A DNA stretch of 64,000 nt, taken from the NCBI RefSeq assembly GCF_002835735.1, contig NZ_PISD01000033.1:38823-102822 (forward strand), written 5' to 3'. Origin of the DNA: Cytobacillus horneckiae (GTDB lineage: Bacteria > Bacillota > Bacilli > Bacillales > Cytobacillaceae). How positions within the stretch are numbered: the first letter of the stretch is position 1; every line of letters begins with the position of its first letter. Positions 17,676 through 26,917 of the stretch are shown piece by piece. The notes beneath the pieces were generated by a model. It saw only the letters and a program-made list of their open reading frames with translations, did no database searches and was not told the origin of the DNA. Both the position numbers and the translations under genes were made by a program.

Positions 17676-18347
17676 TCATTTATTCACCACTCCGATCGTA
17701 AATCCATCATAGCCTTTCTCGCCAACAGTTTGAATCGCTGTTGAATCAATTCTTGAATCAGCAGCCATGATTTCTATAAAGCTCCTCATTCCTAAAATAT
17801 TTGGGTCAGTAGTATTTTCATCAAGGATTTGCCCATCTCTTACGACATTATCTCCAATAATGACTGCACCGTCTTTTGCAAGTTCTATTGCCATTCTTAA
17901 ATAATGTGGATTATTTGGTTTATCCGCATCAATAAAAATAAAGTCGAAACCATTCTCCTCGGTTTGCTGAAGCATAGATAATGTATCTATGGCTAACCCT
18001 TCAATGATTTCAACTTTCTCGTCCAGACAGGTTTTTTTTAGGTTTTCACGTGCGACTTTTATATGCTTCGGATTATGCTCAAGGGAAAAAAGCCTTCCCC
18101 TCTCAGGCAAAGCCTTTGCCATCCAAACGGTACTGTATCCACCAAGCGTACCAATTTCTAGGATTTTTTTTGCACCCTTTATTTTCGCGAGTAAAAATAA
18201 TAGCTTTCCGTGTGTCGGTGAAACATCTATAGGTGGCAGATCAGATTCACCATTTTTCCTCAATGCGGAGGATAAATCATTCTCCTCTGCATGAAGCATA
18301 TGAGTAAAATATTGTTCGACTTCTTTCCAATTATTCTTATCACTCAT
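17676..18347 (-). CDS. SAM-dependent O-methyltransferase (Methyltransf_3, YrrM-like)
   Basis: 223-aa class I methyltransferase of the caffeoyl-CoA/catechol O-methyltransferase family. SAM-binding motif I is ILEIGTLGGYSTVWMA (about residues 61-76), the acidic motif LFSLEHNP follows, the metal/catalytic segment is FIFIDADKPNN, and GDNVVRDG completes the divalent-metal site. It is four bases downstream of a 50-residue membrane protein gene with an SD (AAAGGAG) inside that gene's end, so the two form an operon. Relatives modify tRNA or small phenolics; the substrate is not inferable. Confidence 0.88.
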   Translation of the reverse strand: MSDKNNWKEVEQYFTHMLHAEENDLSSALRKNGESDLPPIDVSPTHGKLLFLLAKIKGAKKILEIGTLGGYSTVWMAKALPERGRLFSLEHNPKHIKVARENLKKTCLDEKVEIIEGLAIDTLSMLQQTEENGFDFIFIDADKPNNPHYLRMAIELAKDGAVIIGDNVVRDGQILDENTTDPNILGMRSFIEIMAADSRIDSTAIQTVGEKGYDGFTIGVVNK

Positions 18348-18350
18348 GCT

Positions 18351-18503
18351 TCATTCTCCTTTTTTCATTATATGAATTGAGCAAAGAATTCCAGCTGCAA
18401 AAGCGCCAGCACCTCCAATTAATGACAGGGACAATAATTGCGTCGTGAGGTAGAGAGTCCAAAAGGCACCGACAGTTAATCCAAATGGAAGAGTCCAGTT
18501 CAT
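18351..18503 (-). CDS. Small hydrophobic protein, unknown
   Basis: 50-residue frame starting MNWTLPFGLTVGAFWTLYLT, with ribosome site GGAGAGG upstream. Nearly the whole chain is hydrophobic (two likely helices separated by SLSLIGGAGAFAA) and it ends in a basic MKKGE whose codons hold the ribosome site of the downstream methyltransferase. Coupling suggests the two are co-expressed. No known family recognised. Confidence 0.6.
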   Translation of the reverse strand: MNWTLPFGLTVGAFWTLYLTTQLLSLSLIGGAGAFAAGILCSIHIMKKGE

Positions 18504-18582
18504 TTTAATCCTCTCCTTTTATCTTATATCAATCTTTTATCCCTACTCATTGATGTTTTAAACACTAAATGAATAGATTAGA

Positions 18583-19293
18583 TTAAAAGTCTATTTTTTC
18601 CTGCCGATAGCGATATTTTCTTTCCTTTACCTCTTCAATCGCTTGCTGCAGAAGTTCTCTATTGAAATCAGGAAAGTATCTATCTGTAAACCATAGTTCT
18701 GCACCTGCAGATTGCCAAATTAAAAAGTTGCTCAATCTCTGTTCTCCACCGGTACGAATAATAATATCCGGGTCTGGCAATCCATGGGTATATAAGTAAT
18801 TCTCTATCATGTCATCATTGACTTGGTCAATTTTAAAATCCTTGCGATTCACTTCTCTCATTAGTGACTTTACCGCAGATAAAATTTCAGCCCTTCCGCC
18901 ATAATTCATTGCAAAATTGACAATTAAGCCGTCGTTATCCTTTGTGGTGCTAATTGCCGATGTAACAGCATTTCTCGTATGCGAAGGCAGGCCATTAATA
19001 TCCCCTGATACACATACCTTTATATTTTTATCCATAAAAACAGGCAGTTTTTTCGTTAAAAAGTGAGCAGGCAAATCCATCAAATAATTAACTTCATCTT
19101 TTGGACGCTTCCAATTTTCTGTTGAAAAAGCGTACAGGGTCAACACCTTAATTCCCATTTCTCCCGCAGCATAAATCAGCCTCTCCATCGCTTGAGATCC
19201 GGCATAGTGGCCCTGACTCCTCGTTAATCCTCGTTTTCTTCCCCATCTTCCGTTACCATCCATAACAATGGCAATATGCAATAGGTCATTCAT
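18583..19293 (-). CDS. Isoprenyl transferase, UPP synthase family
   Basis: 236-aa cis-prenyltransferase that condenses isopentenyl diphosphate onto allylic diphosphates; the canonical member makes undecaprenyl diphosphate for cell-wall lipid carrier. Seen: IVMDGNGRWGRKRG with catalytic Asp12, LYAFSTENWKRP, and the C-terminal RTGGEQRLSNFLIWQSAGAE. It is not in the usual frr-uppS-cdsA setting, so it may be a second, specialised paralogue rather than the housekeeping enzyme. The start at 19293 follows GGAG with eight bases spacing; a GTG three codons earlier overlaps that site. Confidence 0.9.
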   Translation of the reverse strand: MNDLLHIAIVMDGNGRWGRKRGLTRSQGHYAGSQAMERLIYAAGEMGIKVLTLYAFSTENWKRPKDEVNYLMDLPAHFLTKKLPVFMDKNIKVCVSGDINGLPSHTRNAVTSAISTTKDNDGLIVNFAMNYGGRAEILSAVKSLMREVNRKDFKIDQVNDDMIENYLYTHGLPDPDIIIRTGGEQRLSNFLIWQSAGAELWFTDRYFPDFNRELLQQAIEEVKERKYRYRQEKIDF

Positions 19294-19369
19294 TTGTCTC
19301 ACTCCGTTATTTTAATAATTTGCCCAAAAGTACATAAGGCTCGTCCGAACCAGGTAATCACTTGCCATG

Positions 19370-19680
19370 TTAAGCCTGAATAAAGTTTCCGAGCAGCCGT
19401 ATTATTTTTTCCCAATCATCATTTTGATGAAGAGGATGGACGGCAAGCTCAGCCAATTCAAAGCAATAAGATAGCCACTCTTCTCTTTCTAATTCACTGA
19501 TATTTTTTGCTAATAAATCATTATTTATTGACCCGAATCTGATTGATCCCAATAAGCAAAGTTTGCTTGCCTTCGCAATCTCTCAATAGATAATGGATTA
19601 GACTTGTCCAAAACTTCCTTCCACCGTTCATCCAGCTCATATGTTTGAAAAATAGAGCCCCCTAACAATCCTTTGTGCAT
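19370..19680 (-). pseudogene. Frameshifted gene of unknown family
   Basis: Two overlapping minus-strand frames look like halves of one protein: 19680-19525 reads MHKGLLGGSIFQTYELDERW and ends SIERLRRQANFAYWDQSD, while 19552-19370 continues FGSINNDLLAKNISELEREE and ends with a Trp/Leu/His-rich segment. The join would need one frameshift between 19525 and 19552. Protein-like composition in both halves supports a single broken gene of about 100 codons. Family not recognised. Confidence 0.4.
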
Positions 19681-20048
19681 CTATCCAATTAAAAACTTCC
19701 TAATTGAGAACTTCCAATTTTTCAATAAGTAGGTTAATAGCTCCCATGTAAATACTTTCTTAAACTTAAAGACGATTATAATCAGGAAAAGTTTCTAGTT
19801 TAGAAAATTATTCATTCGTTCTGTCTTTAGACTATTAGTTTATGAACATAATAAATATGCCGTTTACGAATTTGCAAACAGTGATACTTGACTTATATCC
19901 TTTAGAGAGTTTAACAAAGATCATATTTCTAATATTATTTTCATATAGTATTCTTTTTTTGGAGGTTATGGAGATGTTATCTTCGTGGACGGACACTCTT
20001 TTCCTTCTCCAGTGTGATTGTGTCATTGAAATGGGGGAACAATAGATT
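19681..20048. other. Intergenic stretch with no convincing gene
   Basis: A 368-bp A+T-rich gap. A 67-codon plus-strand frame (19842-20045) and a minus-strand frame overlap each other completely; neither has a convincing ribosome site or recognisable composition. A GGAGG followed by ATG near 19963-19974 could start a 25-residue peptide, but nothing else supports it. Confidence 0.35.
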
Positions 20049-20195
20049 ATGTACTATGAGTTAAAATGCTTTTATTGCAAAAAACATATAGAGTCTATGA
20101 GAGGTCAAAATCTTATAAAGAGTAAAAAATAAAATGGTCTTTACTGCGATGATTGCAGCCACCACATACGAATTGTAGCAATCAAATTTTTTTAG
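20049..20195 (+). pseudogene. Tiny two-CxxC zinc-ribbon protein cut by one stop
   Basis: From ATG at 20049 the frame reads MYYELKCFYCKKHIESM, 10 more codons, a TAA at 20130-20132, then NGLYCDDCSHHIRIVAIKFF and a stop. The CxxC pair on each side of the stop is the layout of a small zinc ribbon, and the two halves are in the same frame with no indel. Without the TAA this would be a 48-residue metal-binding protein. A single-base change (for example AAA or CAA to TAA) explains it. Confidence 0.5.
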
Positions 20196-20219
20196 ATAGG
20201 GAATCTAAGATCCCCTATC
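20195..20219. terminator. Stem-loop after pbfA, weak terminator
   Basis: GATAGGG and CCCTATC pair with further inner pairing, directly after the stop of the last gene of the phosphonate operon. No long T tract follows, so efficiency is uncertain. Confidence 0.4.
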
Positions 20220-20220
20220 A

Positions 20221-21576
20221 CTAAGTAGAGATGGCAAGTCCTTCATCTAAACAATTCAAAGCAAATTTTATTTGTTCTTCATTTACAGTCAATGGCGGAT
20301 GCCATGTAATGCAATTTCCACCTGATACTTTAAATGAAAGGCCATTTTCCAAACAATAATATAAAAGCTTTTCAGCTAATTGATGGTGTTTATGCTTCGT
20401 TTTGCGGTTAGTTACAAGCTCTATTGAGATTAACAGCCCGGCAATTCGAATATCACCGATACAATCATATTTTTCGTACAAATGCTGAAGTTGTACCGAA
20501 ATAAATTGAGATTGAACGGAACAATTTTTCTCCAATGCAAAGTCGTCTATATAATCTATTGTGGCACATATGGCTGCACTTCCCAGCGCGGGTTTTTCAT
20601 GTGTATAATGACCGAGAGACACTTCCCCAGCGACATCATATTTTGATTTAGCTAACACGGCTGCCTGGGGAATCATTCCGCCTCCTAGCCCTTTACCAAG
20701 AACTAAAATATCGGGTTCAATACCATATCTTTGATGCACGTAAAAACTGCCACTTCTTAATAAAGCAGTTGGAATCTCATCAAAAATGAGCAGGATTCCG
20801 TAAGTATCGCATATTTCTCTTAATCTTATAAAATATTCTACTGGTGGAATATGGGTATCTGTTGCACGAATCGGCTCAAGCAGAATCGCTCCTATCTCCC
20901 CTTCATGCTGAATCGTATATTCCAAATAGTCGAGACTGCGTTCAGCTATTTCTAGAGAATGCGCATTTCCAAAAAAATGACGGTAACCGTTATAGGGCAT
21001 GACCTTTACCATGCCTGGCAGCATCGGTCCCATATCTTTCTTAAAAACATATTCCCCTCCAGCAGAGATTGTATCGAGACCAGCGCCATGGAAAGATTCC
21101 CACATCGAAATCACCTTATGCCGACCAGTTGCTTTCCTAGCAATTTTCATCGCCAGCCCAACAGCTGCACTCCCAGATGGAGTGAATAACACTTTATAGT
21201 CTTTCGAGATCGTCCTATTCACTAGCTTTTCAGCAGCCTTTACAACAATATCAGATGTATATCTTCGCGGAATAAACGGCAATTCGTTTAGCTGCTTTGC
21301 AATAGCCTCGACCACATATGGATTTTTATAGCCTACCTGATGGGCACTGTTTCCATGAAAATCGAGATACTGCTTCCCATTTACATCTGTTAAATAACAG
21401 CCTTCCGCGTCAACGATGCTATTCAAGCACGGAGTTGACATTGATTGTTTCAAAAATATTCGCTCATCTTCATCAATCTTCCTAAGGCTAGCTTCATTCA
21501 GTTGCTTTAACCAGTTCATGCGGCTATCACTAGTATTCACATCACCCTCGCGCTGCAGGTTCACATCACTTCCCAT
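20221..21576 (-). CDS. pbfA: (R)-1-hydroxy-2-aminoethylphosphonate ammonia-lyase PbfA
   Basis: PLP-dependent fold-type I enzyme built like a class III aminotransferase. Seen: DVNGKQYLDFHGNSAHQVGY, the cofactor loop TPSGSAAVGLAMKIARKATG, the PLP Asp in LLIFDEIPTALLRSG and the Schiff-base Lys in VLGKGLGGGMIPQ. Family members sitting next to phnW and phnX are PbfA, which releases ammonia from (R)-1-hydroxy-2-aminoethylphosphonate to give phosphonoacetaldehyde, the PhnX substrate. The assignment rests on this context and overall resemblance. The ATG overlaps the phnX end by 11 bases; a GTG 12 codons on, behind GAGGGTGAT, is a credible alternative start. Last gene of the operon. Confidence 0.82.
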   Translation of the reverse strand: MGSDVNLQREGDVNTSDSRMNWLKQLNEASLRKIDEDERIFLKQSMSTPCLNSIVDAEGCYLTDVNGKQYLDFHGNSAHQVGYKNPYVVEAIAKQLNELPFIPRRYTSDIVVKAAEKLVNRTISKDYKVLFTPSGSAAVGLAMKIARKATGRHKVISMWESFHGAGLDTISAGGEYVFKKDMGPMLPGMVKVMPYNGYRHFFGNAHSLEIAERSLDYLEYTIQHEGEIGAILLEPIRATDTHIPPVEYFIRLREICDTYGILLIFDEIPTALLRSGSFYVHQRYGIEPDILVLGKGLGGGMIPQAAVLAKSKYDVAGEVSLGHYTHEKPALGSAAICATIDYIDDFALEKNCSVQSQFISVQLQHLYEKYDCIGDIRIAGLLISIELVTNRKTKHKHHQLAEKLLYYCLENGLSFKVSGGNCITWHPPLTVNEEQIKFALNCLDEGLAIST

Positions 21577-22384
21577 GCAGCATTGGCTCTTTTTTTGATA
21601 ATTGACGGTTTATTTCAGTTATGATTTTCGGCAGTTCCCCCATCGTTTCGATTGTAAAATCTGCTCCATTTTCAATAAAGGCTTGCTTTGTTTTATTTAT
21701 TACTGCCGTTTTTTCATCAAGGGAGAGCATGTCGTATTCTTTTTCTGATAATCCCATTTCAGAACTTCCGACAATGACGCCAACTGACCATACGCCAGCA
21801 TGAACGCCCTCTTTAATATCTGATATCGTATCCCCCACTTTTATTACATTGCGGACGGATGACAGCTTAAATTTCTCCATATTTCTAAAAATCATATAAG
21901 GGAAGGGACGGCCAAGTGAATTGGTTTCATCCGCAGTTATATAAAAATCAGGTCCATAGCCTTTTTTGAAAGCATTCGGCACGACGACCTCCATCATAGA
22001 ATTCGTATATCCTGTCGTCGATCCTATCTTCAATCCTTCTTTTCGCAAAAGCTCAACAGTCTCAATCACTTCAGGAATAGGGTCTGTATATTGTGATAAT
22101 GAGGACAGCAGCGCATGCTCAAATTCAGCATATAATTCCACTACATCTTGTTCAGTAAACTTTCTTCCGTTTTTTTCTTCCCATAGCGTTGATATTCTTG
22201 GCATTGACAGCATGGCACGAATATGGTCAATCTTCAGCATCCCCATTGGCTCGCGTGCCTCTGCCATCGTTACTTCGATTCCGGCATTTTTAAAAATATC
22301 TACGAACACATTTACAGGTGCAAAACAGCCAAAATCTACAGTTGTACCAGCCCAATCAAATATAACCGCTTCTATTTTATTCAT
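21566..22384 (-). CDS. phnX: Phosphonoacetaldehyde hydrolase (phosphonatase)
   Basis: 272-aa HAD-family enzyme that cleaves phosphonoacetaldehyde to acetaldehyde and phosphate with Mg2+. Nucleophile Asp10 lies in VIFDWAGTTVD, and the Schiff-base Lys51 in GMLKIDHI of the cap, the residue that distinguishes phosphonatase from other HAD proteins. Motifs IGSTTGYT and VIKVGDTISDIKEG follow. The ATG shares its A with the TAA of phnW, so translation is coupled; a longer frame inside phnW was rejected. Sits between phnW and pbfA. Confidence 0.95.
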   Translation of the reverse strand: MNKIEAVIFDWAGTTVDFGCFAPVNVFVDIFKNAGIEVTMAEAREPMGMLKIDHIRAMLSMPRISTLWEEKNGRKFTEQDVVELYAEFEHALLSSLSQYTDPIPEVIETVELLRKEGLKIGSTTGYTNSMMEVVVPNAFKKGYGPDFYITADETNSLGRPFPYMIFRNMEKFKLSSVRNVIKVGDTISDIKEGVHAGVWSVGVIVGSSEMGLSEKEYDMLSLDEKTAVINKTKQAFIENGADFTIETMGELPKIITEINRQLSKKEPMLHGK

Positions 22385-23475
22385 TATGCTCTCACTCCCA
22401 TATAGTCTTCGATAATATTGCATAAATCGCTGATATCCTCTTCATCAATTTCGCCGATGTTCCCAATTCTGAACGTATCTGCATCTGTTAATTTCCCAGG
22501 ATAAATGACAAAACCTTTCTCTTTAACAAAATGATAAAAACTGTCAAAACTAAATTGTTCTGTTGGATATATGAAAGACGTTATAATTGGCGATTGCTTT
22601 TCCTCTGTAATATAAGTGGCAAATCCAGCTTGCGCCAGGCGCTCTCTCAGCAGTTTATTATTATTTGTATATCGATTTTGGCGGGATGCGATGCCGCCTT
22701 CTGCAATCAATTCATCGATTGCCTTTGAAAAGGCTGCTACGACATGCGTTGGTGATGTATATCTCCATTTTCCATCTTTATTCATTTCCTTCCATTGATC
22801 AAATAAATCAAGGGATAGACTTCTTGCATTTCCTTCACAAGCTGCTAGTTTTTCCTTTTTTGCGATGACAAAGCCAAAACCTGGCACGCCTTGAATGCAT
22901 TTGTTCGCGCTGCTAATCAAGTAATCTATTCCAAGTGCAGGTACATTCATTTCCACTCCGCCAAAACTGCTCATCGCATCTATAATTAGCGTTTTTCCAT
23001 AATCCTGTGCCACAGATGAAATCATATCAATCGGGTTAAGGATACCTGTTGTCGTTTCACAATGCACCATCACAATATGTGTAATGCTTTCATCTTCGGC
23101 CAACAACTTGCGAATGGATGCTTCATTAGGATATTCATTGTATTCAACGGCATATTGAACAAAGTTAAGCCCAATATAATCAGCTATTTTTACAATTCGC
23201 TCGCCGTATGCACCATTCGTGATAATCAGGGCTTTATCTTCATTTGAAATAGCTGTTGTCATGACTGATTCAACCGCAAATGTACCGCTTCCCTGCATAA
23301 GAACGACTGTATATTCTTCAGCTGATGCATGGGCAAAGTCTAATAATTGTCTTCTGATTTTTTGTGTAATCTCTTTATAATCACTATCCCATGTGCAGCG
23401 ATCAAACAGCATTTCCTCCTTTACTGTCTTCGTTGTTGTAAGTGGACCAGGGGTTAATAGTTTATATTGTTTCAA
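22384..23475 (-). CDS. phnW: 2-aminoethylphosphonate-pyruvate transaminase
   Basis: 363-aa class V PLP aminotransferase that converts 2-aminoethylphosphonate plus pyruvate to phosphonoacetaldehyde plus alanine. N-terminal LLTPGPLTTTKTVKEEML is typical; the glycine-rich QGSGTFAVESVM, PLP Asp in IIDAMSSFGG and Schiff-base Lys in SSANKCIQGVPGFGF are visible, and FRIGNIGEI near the C-terminus matches the family. It follows the transporter lipoprotein gene by 14 bases and is coupled to phnX. Start with GGAGAGA upstream. Confidence 0.95.
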   Translation of the reverse strand: MKQYKLLTPGPLTTTKTVKEEMLFDRCTWDSDYKEITQKIRRQLLDFAHASAEEYTVVLMQGSGTFAVESVMTTAISNEDKALIITNGAYGERIVKIADYIGLNFVQYAVEYNEYPNEASIRKLLAEDESITHIVMVHCETTTGILNPIDMISSVAQDYGKTLIIDAMSSFGGVEMNVPALGIDYLISSANKCIQGVPGFGFVIAKKEKLAACEGNARSLSLDLFDQWKEMNKDGKWRYTSPTHVVAAFSKAIDELIAEGGIASRQNRYTNNNKLLRERLAQAGFATYITEEKQSPIITSFIYPTEQFSFDSFYHFVKEKGFVIYPGKLTDADTFRIGNIGEIDEEDISDLCNIIEDYMGVRA

Positions 23476-23489
23476 TTTAATCTCTCCTT

Positions 23490-24476
23490 TTATTTCGCAG
23501 AATTAAAGAATGATTGATGTTTTTCTAGCAGCTCAACAGTTAATGGCTCACTAAATGTTTTATTATTTGACGCTTTATTGTCTTCATCCACTGTCTCTCC
23601 TTCATAGAGGGGCACAGGATAATAAGTGATCAGGTCTTTTCTAGCATCTGTTATAAGTACTTCAGCCATTTCTAGTGCTAAGTCTGTTTTTTCATTCTTC
23701 TTATCAATCACGGCCACAGATTCCGTAATAGAAAAATTGCCTTCGACAGGATCAATAAAATCAATTGGTGCTCCTGATTTCTTTACTTCCACCGCTTGAT
23801 GGCGAAGTCCAAATCCAACCGCCACTTCACCCGCTTGAACTTTTTTGATTGATCCGGAACCTGAGCTTTCCAAATGCGGGCCAGCATTTTCAATCACACC
23901 AGCCATGATTTTTTTTCCTTCATCTTCACCATACTCGCTAATAATTGCTTGAATAAGTGTCCATCCAGTTGATGAATCCATAATGTTTGGAATAGAGACA
24001 AGCCCTTTATAAGACGGATCCGCCAAATCTTTAATAGATTTTGGAACTTCCAGCCCTTTTTGCTCAATCATTGCAGTATTAAAAAATAATGCACCGGTAT
24101 TGGCTAAAACAGGAGAATAGAAAGCTGGATATTCCTCCAATGAATGAGTCTGAAAGCCTAAATCTCTAAACATTGAATGCTGTTGCTGTGCACTTTCTAA
24201 AAAATAAGAACTCATTGTGACTAAATCTGCCTCAATTTTGCTCCCCTCTGCCATCAGCTTACCGCCTAATTCGGATGTGCCTAAAGATTGAATAATATAT
24301 TTCCCCTCATAACCAGCACCATTTAAAGATTGCTCCATCGCTTTAATTGCTTCTTCATCTCCATTGGAATAAATGACAACTTGACCTCCTTCCCCGCTGG
24401 CAGCATTTCCTCCACAGCCGGCAAGCAAGATAGCCAATCCAATCAATAAAAACGTTAGCCACTTCATTCTTTTCAT
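23490..24476 (-). CDS. 2-aminoethylphosphonate ABC transporter substrate-binding lipoprotein
   Basis: 328-aa extracellular solute-binding protein, family 1. The signal sequence ends in the lipobox LLAGC, so the mature chain is a lipid-anchored receptor on the outer face of the membrane. VVIYSNGDEEAIKAMEQ begins the mature fold, as in iron- and phosphonate-binding relatives (PhnS2-type). The gene lies in an operon between the permease and phnW, so 2-aminoethylphosphonate or its hydroxy derivative is the expected ligand. ATG at 24476 has GAGGGG nine bases upstream. Confidence 0.88.
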   Translation of the reverse strand: MKRMKWLTFLLIGLAILLAGCGGNAASGEGGQVVIYSNGDEEAIKAMEQSLNGAGYEGKYIIQSLGTSELGGKLMAEGSKIEADLVTMSSYFLESAQQQHSMFRDLGFQTHSLEEYPAFYSPVLANTGALFFNTAMIEQKGLEVPKSIKDLADPSYKGLVSIPNIMDSSTGWTLIQAIISEYGEDEGKKIMAGVIENAGPHLESSGSGSIKKVQAGEVAVGFGLRHQAVEVKKSGAPIDFIDPVEGNFSITESVAVIDKKNEKTDLALEMAEVLITDARKDLITYYPVPLYEGETVDEDNKASNNKTFSEPLTVELLEKHQSFFNSAK

Positions 24477-24497
24477 CCTGTTTTCCCCTCACTTTTA

Positions 24498-26120
24498 TTA
24501 AAAATTTTTTACAGATTGCTTTTTTTGCAAATAGTCACAGATCAGCTTAACTATGAGATTAGTAAAGAATATTAGCAGTGACAGCACGAAGATTTCATTA
24601 AACTTAGCAAAATGCTGCAGTTCTTTAATTTTGCTCGACACAAGTGATGTTTGCGCTGAGACGAGAAAGATAATCCCGCTAATTGTGACCATTGAGTTAA
24701 TAAAGTAATAACTGAACATTTCTATGACTGTTGAAGCTGAATTTGGAATAATTACCCGGTAAACCGTTTTAAACCAGCTATCACCAAGCAGCCCTCCCGT
24801 TGTTTCCCATGATGGGTTCATTTTCGATAACGAATTTTTCGCCATTAAATAAGGTGTTGTAAAATAGTGAACAATATTGCACACGATAATTATCGTGAAA
24901 GTTCCTTTTAAACTGCTGCCATTGAATAGTAATAAGTACGACAATCCTAATACCATACCCGGTAGAGTATTTGTGATCATTGAGACGACATCAAATGCCA
25001 CTCTTCCCTTTAGCCCTGTTCTCGTATTTAAAATTGCAGAGCTATAGGCAAGGATGATTCCCACTACAGTTGTAAAAAAAGCGACGATTAAGGAATTTTT
25101 ATAGACAGCAGTTAAATCATTTGATGTAAAAACATTGATGAAATGCTGCATCGTAACTGTTAAATCATAAGGAAAGCTTGTTAGAAATGGTGCGATAAAC
25201 ATGACGAGAAAGATAGATAGCATCCCCATTAATACAATGATAGAGATGAATCCAAGAATGATATCTCTTATCTTGTTCTCCACCATTTCAATCTGAGAGA
25301 ATTTATCATAATGAAAGTTGAACCTCTCAAGATAGTTTAAGAGCACAACGCCAAATAGTGCCGGTACAAGCATGAGTACTGCTATCACTGCTCCATGATT
25401 GAAATTCGGAATTGACCCGAGCATTACTTGGTAAAGCTGTGTTGCCACTACTGAATAAGTGCCGCCAATTGAAGCAGGAATACCATAATCCGTAAAGCTT
25501 AAAATAAAGGAAAGGACAAAGGCTCCTCCTAATGCGCCAAGCATCGGACGGATAATCGTATTTAGGAAACTTCTCATCGAACCATCCATCATTAGCTTGG
25601 AAACGATAATGAATTTTTTATCTATATACATAAAGGAGTTGTTGATTAAAAGAAAGGCAGCAGGCAAAGTATAAATGACATAGCCCATTAACAACCCATT
25701 AAATCCGTATATGTCGAAAAGCGGCTTTCCGAGAAGCTGTGTAATTAACCCTTGATTGCCAAACGAATACATGATGGCAAATCCGTATGTGATTGTCGGC
25801 AATAACATCGGAATGAGGATGCCCATTTTAATCACACTTTTCAACGGCCTGTATATGTTCGTACAATTCAATGCATAGGCGATCATAAATGCAAGAATCG
25901 TAGTGATGATTGCCGTTAGCCCTGAAATTTTAATACTATTCACAAAGGCCGTTAAAAGCTCGCTGTTAGAAAGTACATTGTAATAGTTTGTAAGGCTGTA
26001 CCCTTCAGCTGTTTCAAATGAACGAAGCAGCAAAGTACCCATCGGCAACAACAGAAACAGCAGGAAGACAATCAGTATCGACGTATAGATGACTTTCATT
26101 TCCGGCCGGACATTAAGCAT
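24498..26120 (-). CDS. 2-aminoethylphosphonate ABC transporter, fused double permease
   Basis: About 540 aa with twelve or so hydrophobic segments. Two binding-protein-dependent permease domains are fused head to tail: the first carries the EAA-like loop around IVSKLMMDGSMRSFLNTIIRP, the second around ETTGGLLGDSWFKTVYRVII. Such fused permeases are typical of the PhnU2 and iron(III) importers, so no second permease gene is needed. The start at 26120 overlaps the end of the ATPase gene by eight bases; GTG and TTG codons slightly upstream are alternatives. Confidence 0.88.
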   Translation of the reverse strand: MLNVRPEMKVIYTSILIVFLLFLLLPMGTLLLRSFETAEGYSLTNYYNVLSNSELLTAFVNSIKISGLTAIITTILAFMIAYALNCTNIYRPLKSVIKMGILIPMLLPTITYGFAIMYSFGNQGLITQLLGKPLFDIYGFNGLLMGYVIYTLPAAFLLINNSFMYIDKKFIIVSKLMMDGSMRSFLNTIIRPMLGALGGAFVLSFILSFTDYGIPASIGGTYSVVATQLYQVMLGSIPNFNHGAVIAVLMLVPALFGVVLLNYLERFNFHYDKFSQIEMVENKIRDIILGFISIIVLMGMLSIFLVMFIAPFLTSFPYDLTVTMQHFINVFTSNDLTAVYKNSLIVAFFTTVVGIILAYSSAILNTRTGLKGRVAFDVVSMITNTLPGMVLGLSYLLLFNGSSLKGTFTIIIVCNIVHYFTTPYLMAKNSLSKMNPSWETTGGLLGDSWFKTVYRVIIPNSASTVIEMFSYYFINSMVTISGIIFLVSAQTSLVSSKIKELQHFAKFNEIFVLSLLIFFTNLIVKLICDYLQKKQSVKNF

Positions 26121-26865
26121 ATTGTTCACCAAATAATTGAAAGATATTTTGCCGCTTGATTTGCAGCTGCTTCAATATGAATTCCTTCACAAATTCATTT
26201 TTTGGATGATGAATAATTTCCTGCGGTGTTCCGAATTGAGAAATATTCCCCTGATCAATGATGAGAATTTTATCTGATAATGTTAACGCTTCTTCTGGAT
26301 CATGAGTGACAATAATCGTTGTTAATTGGAATTCCTTTGCAATCGATTTAATTCGTTCTTTTATTGATTCTTTAATCACTCCATCCAATGCGCTTAAAGG
26401 TTCATCAAGCAGGAGTATTTTCGGCTTCATCACCAGCGTTCTCGCCAGTGCCACTCTTTGCTTTTGCCCTCCTGAAAGCTCGCCGATTTTTTTTTGTAAA
26501 TGGGGCTTTAGCTCAAGAAAATCAATATATTCCTGGAGTTCAGCTTCAGAGACCGATCCCCGTTTGTTTTTTAGCCCATAAATAATATTTTCATAAGCAG
26601 TTAGATGCGGGAAAAGAGCATAATCCTGAAATACAATATTAAAGCCTCTATCTTTCATTTTTACATTTGTTAAATCTTGATCATTAAATAGAATTCTTCC
26701 ATTATCCATCTTTGTTAAGCCTAAGATAATATTTAATAATGTGGTTTTCCCGCTTCCGCTTTGCCCTAACAATGAGACGATTTCTCCTGATTCTATTTCC
26801 AGATTAATATTTTCCAGGACGACTTTGCTGTGATATTGTTTGCTGATATTCTCTAGTTTGAGCAA
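26113..26865 (-). CDS. 2-aminoethylphosphonate ABC transporter ATP-binding protein
   Basis: 250-aa ABC ATPase. Walker A is LLGQSGSGKTTLL near residue 34-46, the Q-loop FQDYALFPHLTAYENI, signature ELSGGQKQRVALARTLV, Walker B ILLLDEPLSALDG and the H-loop VTHDPEEALTLS. The TTG at 26865 is preferred: GGAGGTG lies upstream and the protein then starts MLKLENISKQYH, as ABC ATPases do; an ATG 20 codons earlier overlaps the mgtC-like gene and adds a non-conserved tail. It energises the permease encoded next to it. Confidence 0.9.
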   Translation of the reverse strand: MLKLENISKQYHSKVVLENINLEIESGEIVSLLGQSGSGKTTLLNIILGLTKMDNGRILFNDQDLTNVKMKDRGFNIVFQDYALFPHLTAYENIIYGLKNKRGSVSEAELQEYIDFLELKPHLQKKIGELSGGQKQRVALARTLVMKPKILLLDEPLSALDGVIKESIKERIKSIAKEFQLTTIIVTHDPEEALTLSDKILIIDQGNISQFGTPQEIIHHPKNEFVKEFILKQLQIKRQNIFQLFGEQYA

Positions 26866-26917
26866 ACGAAACACCTCCATATTATTTGAATATTCTGTAT
26901 TTTTATCGTGAGTTTGT

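Noticed and set aside
21966..22415. 149-codon plus-strand frame opposite phnX
   Set aside because: Completely antisense to phnX, whose motifs and coupling are clear.
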